DNA of 64,000 nucleotides, from contig CBCXVT010000030.1 of assembly GCA_965178635.1 (NCBI GenBank), positions 62,001 through 126,000 on the forward strand. Direction: 5' to 3'. The DNA is from GCA-2733415 sp965178635 (GTDB taxonomy: Bacteria; Bacteroidota; Bacteroidia; Flavobacteriales; Flavobacteriaceae). Below the pieces are notes generated by a model. That model worked only from the letters and a program-made list of their open reading frames with translations, ran no database searches and was not told where the DNA came from. Positions 33,755 through 42,169 of the stretch are shown piece after piece (positions within the stretch are counted from its first letter, which is position 1; the number at the start of each line of letters is the position of its first letter). The position numbers and the translations under genes were made by a program.

Positions 33755-34723
33755 TTATTTAGGGATATTTAGTGGAATATTTTTATCAGTAAGTGCGTGT
33801 AAAAAATTAACTAAATCTTCTTTTTGGCGTTCAGAAAAATTTAGTGGCTCAACCATTAAAGTATCCATATTGATAGGTTGTTTTACAAAATCATGCGGAT
33901 TGCTATAATAAGCAACAACTTCTTCTAAAGTTTGGAACATCCCATTATGCATATATGGGGCAGTTAAAGCAACATTCCTTAACCCAGGAACTTTAAATTT
34001 ACCAATATCAGTAGAATCTTTAGTGATGTCATAACGTCCTTTATCGGTCAATGTTTTGCCATCATATAACCCAATATTTCTAAATTCATCTCCTGTGAAA
34101 TCTGGACCGAAATGACAATCAAAACATTTGAATTCATCTGCTAAAAAGATGGCTCTCCCACGTTGTTGAGATATAGTCATAGCTAACGTATCAATGTCAT
34201 TTACCCAAAGATCATGAGGAGCACTACCATCACTTTCTAAACTACGTTGAAATTCTGCTAAGGCATTTGTGATATTAGCTGTGTTTGGTTTCGAGTTATA
34301 AATGTGTTTAAATAGAGTTACATATTGCTTGTTTCCTTGAACACGTTGAGCTGCTTTTTCAAATGATAAATTCATTTCAACTGGATTCTCAACTGGCATG
34401 ATTGCTTGTGATTCTAAACTTGGAGCTCTACCATCATGAAAAAAGTAAGGTCTACTTGCCATATTCATTACTGAAGGCGTGTTGCGAGTTCCTAAACTAT
34501 CATTTACACCAACAGAAAACGGTTTGTTATCTGCATAAGCAAATTCTGGTTGATGGCAACTTGCACAAGAAATAGATTGATCAAGGGATAAAATAGGATC
34601 GAAAAAAAGTTGTTGCCCAAGCTCAATTTTAGTGGTAGGTAATTTAGCTTGAGTAACCATGCGTTGTTTTTCAGTACAACTGATAACAATACACATACTA
34701 ACTATAGTTAAAAGATATTTCAT
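33755..34723 (-). CDS. Di-haem cytochrome c peroxidase (CcpA/MauG family) lipoprotein
   Basis: A 322-residue protein with two CxxCH haem-attachment sites, C53-C56-H57 (SCASCH) and C200-C203-H204 (CFDCH), the standard layout of bacterial di-haem peroxidases. These reduce H2O2 with electrons from cytochromes in the periplasm. The N terminus has a lipobox (IVISC, C16), so it is probably anchored to a membrane. RNTPSVMNMASRPYFFHDGRA and PYMHNGMFQTLEEVV are family motifs. An 18-bp palindrome overlaps its promoter region (34756-34773). Confidence 0.93.
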   Translation of the reverse strand: MKYLLTIVSMCIVISCTEKQRMVTQAKLPTTKIELGQQLFFDPILSLDQSISCASCHQPEFAYADNKPFSVGVNDSLGTRNTPSVMNMASRPYFFHDGRAPSLESQAIMPVENPVEMNLSFEKAAQRVQGNKQYVTLFKHIYNSKPNTANITNALAEFQRSLESDGSAPHDLWVNDIDTLAMTISQQRGRAIFLADEFKCFDCHFGPDFTGDEFRNIGLYDGKTLTDKGRYDITKDSTDIGKFKVPGLRNVALTAPYMHNGMFQTLEEVVAYYSNPHDFVKQPINMDTLMVEPLNFSERQKEDLVNFLHALTDKNIPLNIPK

Positions 34724-34752
34724 GGCCCAAAATTACAAAATACTTAAAAGAA

Positions 34753-34773
34753 CAAATGTATCTTTTGATACAT
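34753..34773 (-). promoter_or_regulatory. Palindrome overlapping the cytochrome c peroxidase promoter
   Basis: ATGTATC (34756-34762) and GATACAT (34767-34773) flank TTTT. The minus-strand -7 box TACATTTG (34760-34753) overlaps its downstream end. The dyad with 4 central bases has the geometry of Crp/Fnr-type sites, although the half-site is not the FNR one. It could instead help end transcription of the gene at 34784. Confidence 0.5.
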
Positions 34774-34783
34774 AAAAATCACA

Positions 34784-35005
34784 TTATGACCGACATTTAC
34801 AAATGCGTTTCCCAGAATTGATTGCTTCTGTTTCTGTAAATTTTGTAATACCAGACTTACAACGTCCTAAAGCAGAATGTGTTCTGATTTTATGGTATAC
34901 TTTGCTTTTACCACATACGTAAACAATGGTTCCTACAGTGTTATATGTCGTAAACCCTGTTAAAGCGAAACAACTGATAGATGCGATAAGTAATACTTTT
35001 TTCAT
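34784..35005 (-). CDS. Small secreted Cys-rich hypothetical protein
   Basis: A 73-residue precursor with an N-terminal signal peptide (about residues 1-20) and a mature part containing four cysteines and the pattern VYVCGKSKVYH...HSALGRCKSG...KRICKC. The spacing of Cys and His suggests a disulfide- or metal-stabilised fold exported to the periplasm or outside. I have no functional assignment. It lies 7 bases after the serine hydrolase gene in the same orientation, so the two may be co-transcribed. Confidence 0.65.
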   Translation of the reverse strand: MKKVLLIASISCFALTGFTTYNTVGTIVYVCGKSKVYHKIRTHSALGRCKSGITKFTETEAINSGKRICKCRS

Positions 35006-35012
35006 ACGTATG

Positions 35013-36248
35013 TTATTTTTTTTGCCTGAAAATAAAAATTGACAACCCTAATATTACAAAGTATCCAACAACTAGTAAGGTAATTAAGTATGATTTATTA
35101 CGTTGTATAACCACATAGTCTGCAATTCCGGCTTTCCAAAACAACCATTCATCAGCTATTGAAGAAGCCAAACTATAATGTCCAGTTTCTAAAACAATAA
35201 TTCCGTTTTTTGATTTGAGATCTATTCTTGCCGCAGTATTAATGGCGTCATTTCCACTTCCATCGTGTCCAATTATATTAGAGTTTTCATCATTTTGACT
35301 ATAAAGATGTGGACCTAATCCATAAACACCAATATCATTGATATATGTTTCGGGCTTGTTCATTTTTGTAATTGTGTCTTCAGAAAGAATAGTATTACGT
35401 GAAATATTTGCTTTTAAGAATTTAGATAAATCTGCCGAAGTAGTGAATAAGGAAGCGGCAGCAAGCGCAGTAAACGTGTTCATTTCCCTTGTTGTTCCGT
35501 CGTTTTTAAAAATTTGTGCTAACTGAATATGTGGTTTTTCTGTTAATACGAATGTTGAGTTATCCATTTGTAAAGGTTGAAATACTGTTTGCGTCATAAA
35601 CTCTTGAAATGATTGACCAGTACGTTCTTCAATTACTAATTGCAATATGGTATATCCAGCCCCCGAATACATATATGCGCTTCCAGGCTCATAACCAACT
35701 ATTGCAATACCGTCAGAATAATCTGTATCAGAAGCTTTTGTTAATGATTCTTCAATGGATTGAACGGTTTCATTAGGGGGAAAACCATTATAGCCAAGAT
35801 CATCAACCAAACCAGAAGAGTGTGATAATAATTTTCTTACAGTGACTTTGTTGTTATCGAAGTCACTTTCTGGAAGATGCCACCTAGTTAAATAAGTATC
35901 AACAGGTTCATCTAAATCTAATTTGCCTTGTTCAACTAATTTTAAAATTCCGAACGAAGTCACCCATTTACTAATTGATGCTACGGGAAAAACTGTGTTT
36001 TCATTTATAGGTTGATCAATTGAGTAGAAATAGTTTTTTGAAACTTTTCCGTCTTCTAATAAAGTGATGGCAAAGTTTCCAACAAAGTCTTTATTGAGCT
36101 CTTTTTTGGTAGCTTCAATAAATGCTTCTGGATATTCTTCAGAAGTTAAGGGTTGTAAAAGAAATCCATTCATTACACCATAACCAATAAAGCCTGTCCA
36201 AAATATTAGTGCCAAAATTAGTAGGCTTGCATACTTAAGTGTTTTCAT
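35013..36248 (-). CDS. Serine hydrolase, class C beta-lactamase/penicillin-binding family
   Basis: A 411-residue envelope protein. An N-terminal membrane helix or signal anchor is followed by the SxxK motif S91-I-S-K94 (VASISKWVTS), the YSG motif in AYMYSGAGYT that supplies the tyrosine, and the third motif region GHDGSGND. A second hydrophobic helix closes the C terminus (YLITLLVVGYFVILGLSIF), so the catalytic domain sits outside the inner membrane and is held at both ends. Family members include DD-peptidases, esterases and beta-lactamases. The substrate is unknown. Confidence 0.87.
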   Translation of the reverse strand: MKTLKYASLLILALIFWTGFIGYGVMNGFLLQPLTSEEYPEAFIEATKKELNKDFVGNFAITLLEDGKVSKNYFYSIDQPINENTVFPVASISKWVTSFGILKLVEQGKLDLDEPVDTYLTRWHLPESDFDNNKVTVRKLLSHSSGLVDDLGYNGFPPNETVQSIEESLTKASDTDYSDGIAIVGYEPGSAYMYSGAGYTILQLVIEERTGQSFQEFMTQTVFQPLQMDNSTFVLTEKPHIQLAQIFKNDGTTREMNTFTALAAASLFTTSADLSKFLKANISRNTILSEDTITKMNKPETYINDIGVYGLGPHLYSQNDENSNIIGHDGSGNDAINTAARIDLKSKNGIIVLETGHYSLASSIADEWLFWKAGIADYVVIQRNKSYLITLLVVGYFVILGLSIFIFRQKK

Positions 36249-36322
36249 TGAAGTGAATTAGTTTTTTGGTTCATTATTTTTACAAGATACAATATAAATT
36301 GTATAGAATTAATAACCTCATT

Positions 36323-37069
36323 TTACTGTTGAAAATTGTAATGAAAAACTAAAGCGTCTACACTTTTTTTGATATTTAATTTTTTCTTGATATTTCGCCA
36401 ATGTGTACTGACTGTGTGAGTAGAAAGATATAAGATTTCTGAAATTTCCGTGTGTGTTTTACCATTAGCTATAAAGCTTAAAACTTCTTTTTCACGTTTT
36501 GTAAGTAAGTTGTATTTGCCTTCATAAGTTGTCATTAAATTACTATGATTCAATTGTTTGTTTAAAGCTTTCAATGTAGCCTTTATATTAGTTGCTGGTA
36601 TTTTAATAAGCATATTTCCATCTGTATCAATGCTTTCAAAAGTTACTTCAGTAGTATTGCATAAGGTTTCAGAATCTGAATTAAACAGCCATTGTCTGGC
36701 ATCATGTTCAGAGGCAAAATGTCTTGGTTTAACAGATGATTGCCTGTTGTCAAATACCTCAATTACACTTATGTGTGCCATAACATCTTTACTCACTACA
36801 AAAGCACATTTTTGGTTTCCTGCTTTTAAACAAGGCTCATTAATATGAGTTTCAATCCAGATACTAGTAGGCTGATCAGTTATTAATGAAAAATTTTGCT
36901 GCAACCATAAGGCGTATTTTGGTTTGTGTTTTTTATAGAAATCAGTATATATCAGCATTTCGCCTTTAAACACAGAAATGTCATCTGGGGACGTATTCCA
37001 AAACATGACAAATAAGCTATTTGCTTCTTCATAATCAATAGTTAAATATGGGCTTTTATATAGTGTCAT
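36323..37069 (-). CDS. LuxR-type transcriptional regulator
   Basis: A 248-residue protein with a C-terminal LuxR helix-turn-helix (about residues 186-245: LTKREKEVLSFIANGKTHTEISEILYLSTHTVSTHWRNI). The N-terminal 150 residues are a mixed alpha/beta domain without the receiver-domain aspartate or autoinducer-binding pattern, so it is not a classical two-component response regulator. The signal sensed is unknown. It is transcribed alone, leftward, and the serine hydrolase gene begins 74 bases further on. Confidence 0.87.
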   Translation of the reverse strand: MTLYKSPYLTIDYEEANSLFVMFWNTSPDDISVFKGEMLIYTDFYKKHKPKYALWLQQNFSLITDQPTSIWIETHINEPCLKAGNQKCAFVVSKDVMAHISVIEVFDNRQSSVKPRHFASEHDARQWLFNSDSETLCNTTEVTFESIDTDGNMLIKIPATNIKATLKALNKQLNHSNLMTTYEGKYNLLTKREKEVLSFIANGKTHTEISEILYLSTHTVSTHWRNIKKKLNIKKSVDALVFHYNFQQ

Positions 37070-37195
37070 AACTTTAGGGGGTATATGATATTCATGAGTG
37101 GCATAAATAACGTATTACAAAGTTATGGAATAAGCGGTAGTTATGAAATGACCATAAGTAGTGATATTTATCTCACTATATTTAGGGATGTATTG

Positions 37196-37987
37196 TTAGT
37201 TTAATCCTTGTTTTAAAAAGCTACTTATGTCTGTAGGCGGATTTACTTTTATATATGGGTATTTAATTCCGGAGAGGTATAATCCATTTGCAAACGCTGG
37301 TTTTTTATCTGTTAATAGTAGTTGTTTAGAAAGAATGAGTTCAAAGTTTTCTAAAGATAAATCACCTGTTCCAACTTTTAAAAGATGTCCAACCAAAATA
37401 CGAATCATTCCTCGTAGAAACCGATTAGCAGTAATACTAAAACGCAGGCGTTGTTGTGTGGTGTTTACATATAATTTAGCATGAGTAACATGACAAATGG
37501 TATGATTATGCAAATCGGGTTGTTTGCAGACAGCTTCAAAATCATCATACAACGGAATAAGATTTGCTGCTTTTTGCATGGCTTCAAAATCTAAATTTTC
37601 AAGCTCGTAATACGAACTGTATTTTCCTAAAACTGGATCTTTTTGCAAGTGAATAAAATAATCATAGGTTCTTGATGTGGCATCATAACGTGCATGTTGA
37701 CGTTCTTCAACTTCTATAATATCATAAACAACAATATCATTTGGTAAATGTTTATTTAAACGAAACTTTAAATCAAAATCAAAGGCGTTTTTAATAGTAA
37801 TATTCAAAAAATATTGACTGGCATGAACTCCGGCATCTGTACGCCCGCAACCAAAAACAGTAATAGATGTTTTAAAAATGCGTTGTAATTTTTCTTCAAT
37901 AACACCTTGTACAGTTACAGCATTCGGTTGACTTTGCCAGCCATGATAATTACCACCATTATAACCTATGTGTAAGAAATATTTCAT
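37196..37987 (-). CDS. truA: tRNA pseudouridine(38-40) synthase
   Basis: This enzyme converts uridines 38-40 of the anticodon arm of many tRNAs to pseudouridine. The 263-residue length is standard. The catalytic aspartate is D51 in GCGRTDAGVHA. Further motifs are YHGWQSQPN at the N terminus, ARYDATSRTYDYFIH and NRFLRGMIRILVG. The dyad TAGTGA/TCACTA just downstream (37162-37181) might help end transcription. Confidence 0.96.
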   Translation of the reverse strand: MKYFLHIGYNGGNYHGWQSQPNAVTVQGVIEEKLQRIFKTSITVFGCGRTDAGVHASQYFLNITIKNAFDFDLKFRLNKHLPNDIVVYDIIEVEERQHARYDATSRTYDYFIHLQKDPVLGKYSSYYELENLDFEAMQKAANLIPLYDDFEAVCKQPDLHNHTICHVTHAKLYVNTTQQRLRFSITANRFLRGMIRILVGHLLKVGTGDLSLENFELILSKQLLLTDKKPAFANGLYLSGIKYPYIKVNPPTDISSFLKQGLN

Positions 37988-38010
37988 ACTTGTACAGTTG
38001 TTATGAGTCC

Positions 38011-38041
38011 AAAAAAAACCACTCTAAATGGAGTGGTTTTC
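38011..38041 (-). terminator. Terminator after the PhnA-like gene
   Basis: AAAACCACTC / GGAGTGGTTTT hairpin (core ACCACTC...GAGTGGT) with a minus-strand T run, between the PhnA-like gene and truA. Confidence 0.88.
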
Positions 38042-38058
38042 TAATATTATAAATTGAT

Positions 38059-38664
38059 TTATTGTCCGCCTTCTTTTGTTTTTTTAACGTAAGCAGTCAA
38101 AATAACAATATGAATCCCATCAACTCTTCCTTCAATTTGTTCAGCGTTATCCCAAACCAAAGAAATACGATGCACAGGAGCTCCACGTTTCGCAGTAAAA
38201 TTAGCACCTTTAACTACTAAATCTTTAATTAAAACCACAGAATCACCGTCATTTAAGATGTTTCCGTTAGCATCTTTATGAACTATTTTATTTTCATCCT
38301 CTTCATCACCGTCACCCATTGCATTTGCCCAAGCTGCAGTTTCTTCATCTAAATACATCATATCTAACATATCCTGGCTCCAACCGAATTTTTTTAAACG
38401 GTGTAATAAACGCCAAGCCATCACCTGAACAGCCGGAATTTCACTCCACATGCTATCATTTAAACAACGCCAATGATTAGAGTCCATAGATTCTGGATCT
38501 TCAATTTGTGAATGACATGTACCGCATACCAAAATACTTTTGTCTAATTCTTCTCCTTTATCAGTAATAGGGGCTAAATTATACACTTTTAAGTTTTCTG
38601 CGGAGGTACACAATTCACAATTGGAATTGCTTCGCGTATGTAATTTCTTTTCTATAACACTCAT
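38059..38664 (-). CDS. PhnA/YjdM-domain zinc-ribbon protein
   Basis: A 201-residue protein. Two CxxC pairs (C16/C19 and C47/C50) form an N-terminal zinc ribbon. The C-terminal domain has GDSVVLIKDLVVKGANFTAKRG and RVDGIHIVILTAYVKK, the PhnA/YjdM signature. Despite the name, this family has no proven role in phosphonate use. The middle region of about 80 residues (LDMMYLDEETAAWANAMG) is an insertion usual in flavobacterial members. It is divergent from the ABC-F gene. Confidence 0.88.
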   Translation of the reverse strand: MSVIEKKLHTRSNSNCELCTSAENLKVYNLAPITDKGEELDKSILVCGTCHSQIEDPESMDSNHWRCLNDSMWSEIPAVQVMAWRLLHRLKKFGWSQDMLDMMYLDEETAAWANAMGDGDEEDENKIVHKDANGNILNDGDSVVLIKDLVVKGANFTAKRGAPVHRISLVWDNAEQIEGRVDGIHIVILTAYVKKTKEGGQ

Positions 38665-38689
38665 GTGGTTGAATTTTCTGGTATGCTCG

Positions 38690-38697
38690 CAAAAGTA
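38690..38697 (-). promoter_or_regulatory. Putative -7 box for the PhnA-like gene
   Basis: TACTTTTG on the minus strand matches TAnnTTTG, 25 bases upstream of the ATG. Confidence 0.4.
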
Positions 38698-38743
38698 CGA
38701 TTTTATATGGAATCTCTTTGGCTAGATAATCAATACTTATAGC

Positions 38744-38773
38744 TTGTTAGTAGCCTGCATTTTTTTAGTTTTG
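38744..38773 (+). promoter_or_regulatory. Promoter for the ABC-F gene
   Basis: TTG at 38744-38746 and TAGTTTTG at 38766-38773, 19 bases apart, match the Bacteroidota -33/-7 elements. The ATG is 20 bases downstream. Confidence 0.65.
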
Positions 38774-38793
38774 TCATCTTAAATAATTAGGAT

Positions 38794-40431
38794 ATGATTT
38801 CAGTAGATGGTTTAGCAGTTGAGTTTAGCGGACACACATTATTTAGTGATGTAAATTTTGTAGTTAATGAGAATGATAAAATTGCCTTGATGGGTAAAAA
38901 TGGAGCAGGAAAATCTACCATGATGAAAATTATTGCAGGAGTACAACAAGCTACTCGCGGCCATGTGCGTCACCCTAAAGATGCTGTAATTGCTTACTTA
39001 CCTCAACATTTATTAACTGATGATGATTGTACTGTAATTGAAGAAGCTTCAAAAGCTTTTGATCATGTGTTTAAAATGCGTGATGAGATGGATGCCATGA
39101 ACAAGCAGTTAGAAACACGTACTGATTATGACTCTGATGAGTACATGAAAATTATTGAGAAAGTATCAGAATTAGGTGAGGTGTTTTATGCTTTAGAGGA
39201 GATAAATTATGAAGCTGAAGTTGAAAAAGCCTTAAAAGGGCTAGGTTTCAAGCAATCTGATTTTAAAAGAGCAACTAGCGAATTTAGTGGAGGTTGGCGT
39301 ATGCGAATTGAGTTGGCTAAAATATTATTACAAAAACCTGATTTGATTTTATTAGATGAGCCTACCAATCACGTTGATATTGAATCTGTAATTTGGTTGG
39401 AAGATTTCTTGTTAAATAAAGCTAAAGCAGTAGTGGTTATTTCTCATGATAAAGCTTTTATTGATAACATTACCAATAGAACCATTGAAGTAACAATGGG
39501 GAAAATTTACGATTATAAAGCCAACTACACACACTATTTGCAATTGCGTAAAGAACGTATGGCGCATCAGGTTAAAGCGTATCAGGAACAACAAAAATTT
39601 ATAGCTGATAATAAGGCTTTTATAGAGCGTTTTAAAGGGACATTTTCTAAAACGAATCAGGTGTCGTCACGTGAGCGTATGTTAGAAAAATTAGAAATTA
39701 TAGAGGTTGATGAAGTTGATAATTCAGCATTAAGGTTACGTTTTCCAGCAGCAGTTAGATCTGGGGATTATCCGGTTATCGCAGAAGATTTATCAAAATC
39801 ATATGGTGATCATGTGGTGTTTTCTGGTGCAAATATGACTATTGAACGTGGTGAAAAAGTATCTTTTGTAGGACGAAATGGAGAAGGGAAGTCTACCATG
39901 ATTAAAGCCATTATGGGAGAAATTGACTTTGAAGGTAAATGTGCTTTAGGGCATAATGCTAAAGTGGGGTATTTTGCCCAAAATCAAGCAGCTTTATTAG
40001 ATGGTGAGTTAACCGTTTTTCAAACTGTAGATGACGTTGCTGAAGGTGATGTGCGTACAAATATCAAAAATATTTTAGGACGTTTTATGTTTAGCGGTGA
40101 TGATATTGATAAAAAAGTAGCAAACTTATCTGGAGGTGAAAAAACACGTTTAGCAATGGTGAAGTTATTGTTAGAGCCTGTGAATGTGTTGATTTTAGAT
40201 GAGCCTACGAATCACTTAGATTTGAAATCAAAAGATGTTTTGAAAGAAGCCTTACAAGCGTTTGACGGGACATTAATATTGGTATCTCACGATCGTGATT
40301 TCTTACAAGGTTTATCTCAAAAAGTATTTGAATTTAAAGAAAAACGCGTTATTGAACACTTTGAAACTATAGATGATTTCTTAGTAAGAAACAGAATTGA
40401 AAATTTAAAGGATATTGATTTGAGCGCTTAG
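38794..40431 (+). CDS. ABC-F family ATPase
   Basis: A 545-residue soluble protein with two ABC ATPase domains and no membrane segment. Walker A motifs are GKNGAGKST and GRNGEGKST, the signatures FSGGWRMR and LSGGEKTR, and Walker B motifs LILLDEPTNHVD and VLILDEPTNHLD. The linker of about 80 residues between the domains, rich in charged residues (LRKERMAHQVKAYQEQQKF), is the ABC-F P-site motif region. These proteins act on ribosomes, either freeing stalled ones or protecting them from antibiotics. It looks like the YbiT type. Confidence 0.92.
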   Translation: MISVDGLAVEFSGHTLFSDVNFVVNENDKIALMGKNGAGKSTMMKIIAGVQQATRGHVRHPKDAVIAYLPQHLLTDDDCTVIEEASKAFDHVFKMRDEMDAMNKQLETRTDYDSDEYMKIIEKVSELGEVFYALEEINYEAEVEKALKGLGFKQSDFKRATSEFSGGWRMRIELAKILLQKPDLILLDEPTNHVDIESVIWLEDFLLNKAKAVVVISHDKAFIDNITNRTIEVTMGKIYDYKANYTHYLQLRKERMAHQVKAYQEQQKFIADNKAFIERFKGTFSKTNQVSSRERMLEKLEIIEVDEVDNSALRLRFPAAVRSGDYPVIAEDLSKSYGDHVVFSGANMTIERGEKVSFVGRNGEGKSTMIKAIMGEIDFEGKCALGHNAKVGYFAQNQAALLDGELTVFQTVDDVAEGDVRTNIKNILGRFMFSGDDIDKKVANLSGGEKTRLAMVKLLLEPVNVLILDEPTNHLDLKSKDVLKEALQAFDGTLILVSHDRDFLQGLSQKVFEFKEKRVIEHFETIDDFLVRNRIENLKDIDLSA

Positions 40432-40447
40432 AGATATGTCCATTTAG

Positions 40448-40531
40448 GTCATTTCGACTTTAAGAGAAATCTCATAAAGTAATTTAGTAACTAAGATTTT
40501 CCCAATTAACAGTACTCTATTTCGAAATGAC
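40448..40531. repeat. Flavobacterial-type dispersed inverted repeat
   Basis: Perfect 10-bp outer arms GTCATTTCGA (40448-40457) and TCGAAATGAC (40522-40531) surround imperfect inner arms (GAGAAATCTC / AAGATTTTCCC) in the gap between two convergent genes. This wording resembles a palindromic element I know as scattered between genes in many flavobacterial genomes. It can form a long hairpin and may act as a terminator. Confidence 0.65.
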
Positions 40532-40534
40532 AAT

Positions 40535-41488
40535 TTACAAACGTCGTTCAGTTTTTAAAATTTCGGTAACGGCTTGTTGGTATGCTCTTACATTACCTGC
40601 TTTTTTAATCTTTTTATATGTTTTTTGAGGATTGTCAAAACGTTGAGAAAAGAATTCCCAAAAACCTAACATTTTCATTTTAATAGGAGTGGGGCCGGAT
40701 AATGCAGCATCGTATTCTTGGAAAATTCTATCGTGAAAAGCAGAAAAAATATCCCATCGGTCTTTAGGGTATTCCGTTGTATCATTTTTAATCATACTTG
40801 GTAAAAACGGATCAGCAATTAAGCCTCTACCAATCATCCAATGATCAATTGAAGGGAAGCGTTCTTGTAGTATTTTAAACTGTGCAACAGAAGTTATATC
40901 ACCATTATAATAGAGTTTTTGTTTAGAGTTATCTACACAATTTTGAAACGATTCTAAATCAACACCACCTTTATACAGTTGCTTTCCGATGCGTGCGTGA
41001 ATGGCAATATTTTTAATCGGATATTTTTCCAATACTGGAAAAACATCTAAAATTTCATGAGGATTTTCATATCCCATGCGCATTTTCATAGACACTACAA
41101 CATCCGTTTCAGTATGCACACGCTCTAGAATATGATTTATTTTTTCAGGATTGCAAATTAACCCAGACCCCATTCCGCGCTTTGTTACCATTGGATACGG
41201 ACAGCCTAAATTCCAATTCAATTCTTTGTAGCCTAATTCTTGGATGTATTTGGTGACGAATAAAAACTCATTTGCATCATTAGTCATGATTTGCGGAATC
41301 ACTTCAGAAACCGTATTGTTTTCTACAAGTAAATCACGTTCATAAGAACTTTTAATTTTCAGCTTTCCATTTAACCTGATGTAAGGCGCATAGAAAGTAT
41401 CAATACCTCCAAAATAATCATGGAACGCATTTCTGAACCGAAAATCAGTAAAACCTTGTAAAGGTGATGAAAGAAGTGTAAAACTCAT
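40535..41488 (-). CDS. tRNA-dihydrouridine synthase
   Basis: A 317-residue FMN-dependent enzyme that reduces uridines in the D-loop of tRNA with NADPH. The TIM barrel starts LLSSPLQGFTDFRFR. The catalytic cysteine is C96 in NWNLGCPYPM. The FMN phosphate-binding segments YNGDITS and IGRGLIADP are present, with the C-terminal helical tRNA-binding domain following. It resembles the DusC-like branch. Which uridine it modifies cannot be told. Confidence 0.93.
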   Translation of the reverse strand: MSFTLLSSPLQGFTDFRFRNAFHDYFGGIDTFYAPYIRLNGKLKIKSSYERDLLVENNTVSEVIPQIMTNDANEFLFVTKYIQELGYKELNWNLGCPYPMVTKRGMGSGLICNPEKINHILERVHTETDVVVSMKMRMGYENPHEILDVFPVLEKYPIKNIAIHARIGKQLYKGGVDLESFQNCVDNSKQKLYYNGDITSVAQFKILQERFPSIDHWMIGRGLIADPFLPSMIKNDTTEYPKDRWDIFSAFHDRIFQEYDAALSGPTPIKMKMLGFWEFFSQRFDNPQKTYKKIKKAGNVRAYQQAVTEILKTERRL

Positions 41489-41530
41489 AAATAATAATCT
41501 GCGGCAAATATATGTTACTTTGTGCGGAAA

Positions 41531-42166
41531 TTACTTTTTTGCTATAAGAATCAAATCAGTAGTTGTGGTACCGTCTTTTTGATGAAATTCTTGTTGAGTT
41601 GACAATATAATATCTAAATTATTTTCTTTTAAAGCATGCGTTAAATAATCCATCTCATGGTAGTTGATAAATAATTGATCATTTTTGTTTTGACTTGCCC
41701 CTTGAAATTTGGAGTTGATGTTTAAATCTTCCATTGTGCTGATGTATAAAAGGCCATCTTTTTTTAACAAATTGACAGCAGAATGTATAAATTCTATAGC
41801 TTGTTCTTTTGATAAATATGGCAATAAAAAAGCGCAAACAATACCATCATAAGTAGTGTTTAATTTTGGAAGACTCAAGGCGTCCATAACCTTAAATGTT
41901 GCTGAAGGATTATTTTTCTCTGCTAAAGTGATCATATTAGGTGCAATGTCAATTCCTAAAATATTGAAACCTGAACATTGTTGTAATAAGTATTGTGACA
42001 CATTTCCCGGGCCGCAACCAACATCTAAAACAAAGGCATTCTCTTTAGGTAAGTTATTGCAAAATTCATTTAAAGTAGTCTTGTATAAGTCAACAGACAT
42101 GTACTGTTCTTGGTAAGAACTTGCATATTTGTTGAACATAGATTTGACGTTTGATATGTTATTCAT
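41531..42166 (-). CDS. Class I SAM-dependent methyltransferase
   Basis: A 211-residue Rossmann-fold methyltransferase. Motif I VLDVGCGPGNVSQYLL (about residues 42-57) binds the methionine part of SAM. GIDIAPNMITLAEKNNP follows as motif II, and CAFLLPYLSK as motif IV. There is no extra domain and the acceptor is unknown. It lies 3 bases after the zinc-ribbon gene of the same operon, which may be meaningful but is not informative on its own. Confidence 0.88.
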   Translation of the reverse strand: MNNISNVKSMFNKYASSYQEQYMSVDLYKTTLNEFCNNLPKENAFVLDVGCGPGNVSQYLLQQCSGFNILGIDIAPNMITLAEKNNPSATFKVMDALSLPKLNTTYDGIVCAFLLPYLSKEQAIEFIHSAVNLLKKDGLLYISTMEDLNINSKFQGASQNKNDQLFINYHEMDYLTHALKENNLDIILSTQQEFHQKDGTTTTDLILIAKK

Positions 42167-42169
42167 TAC

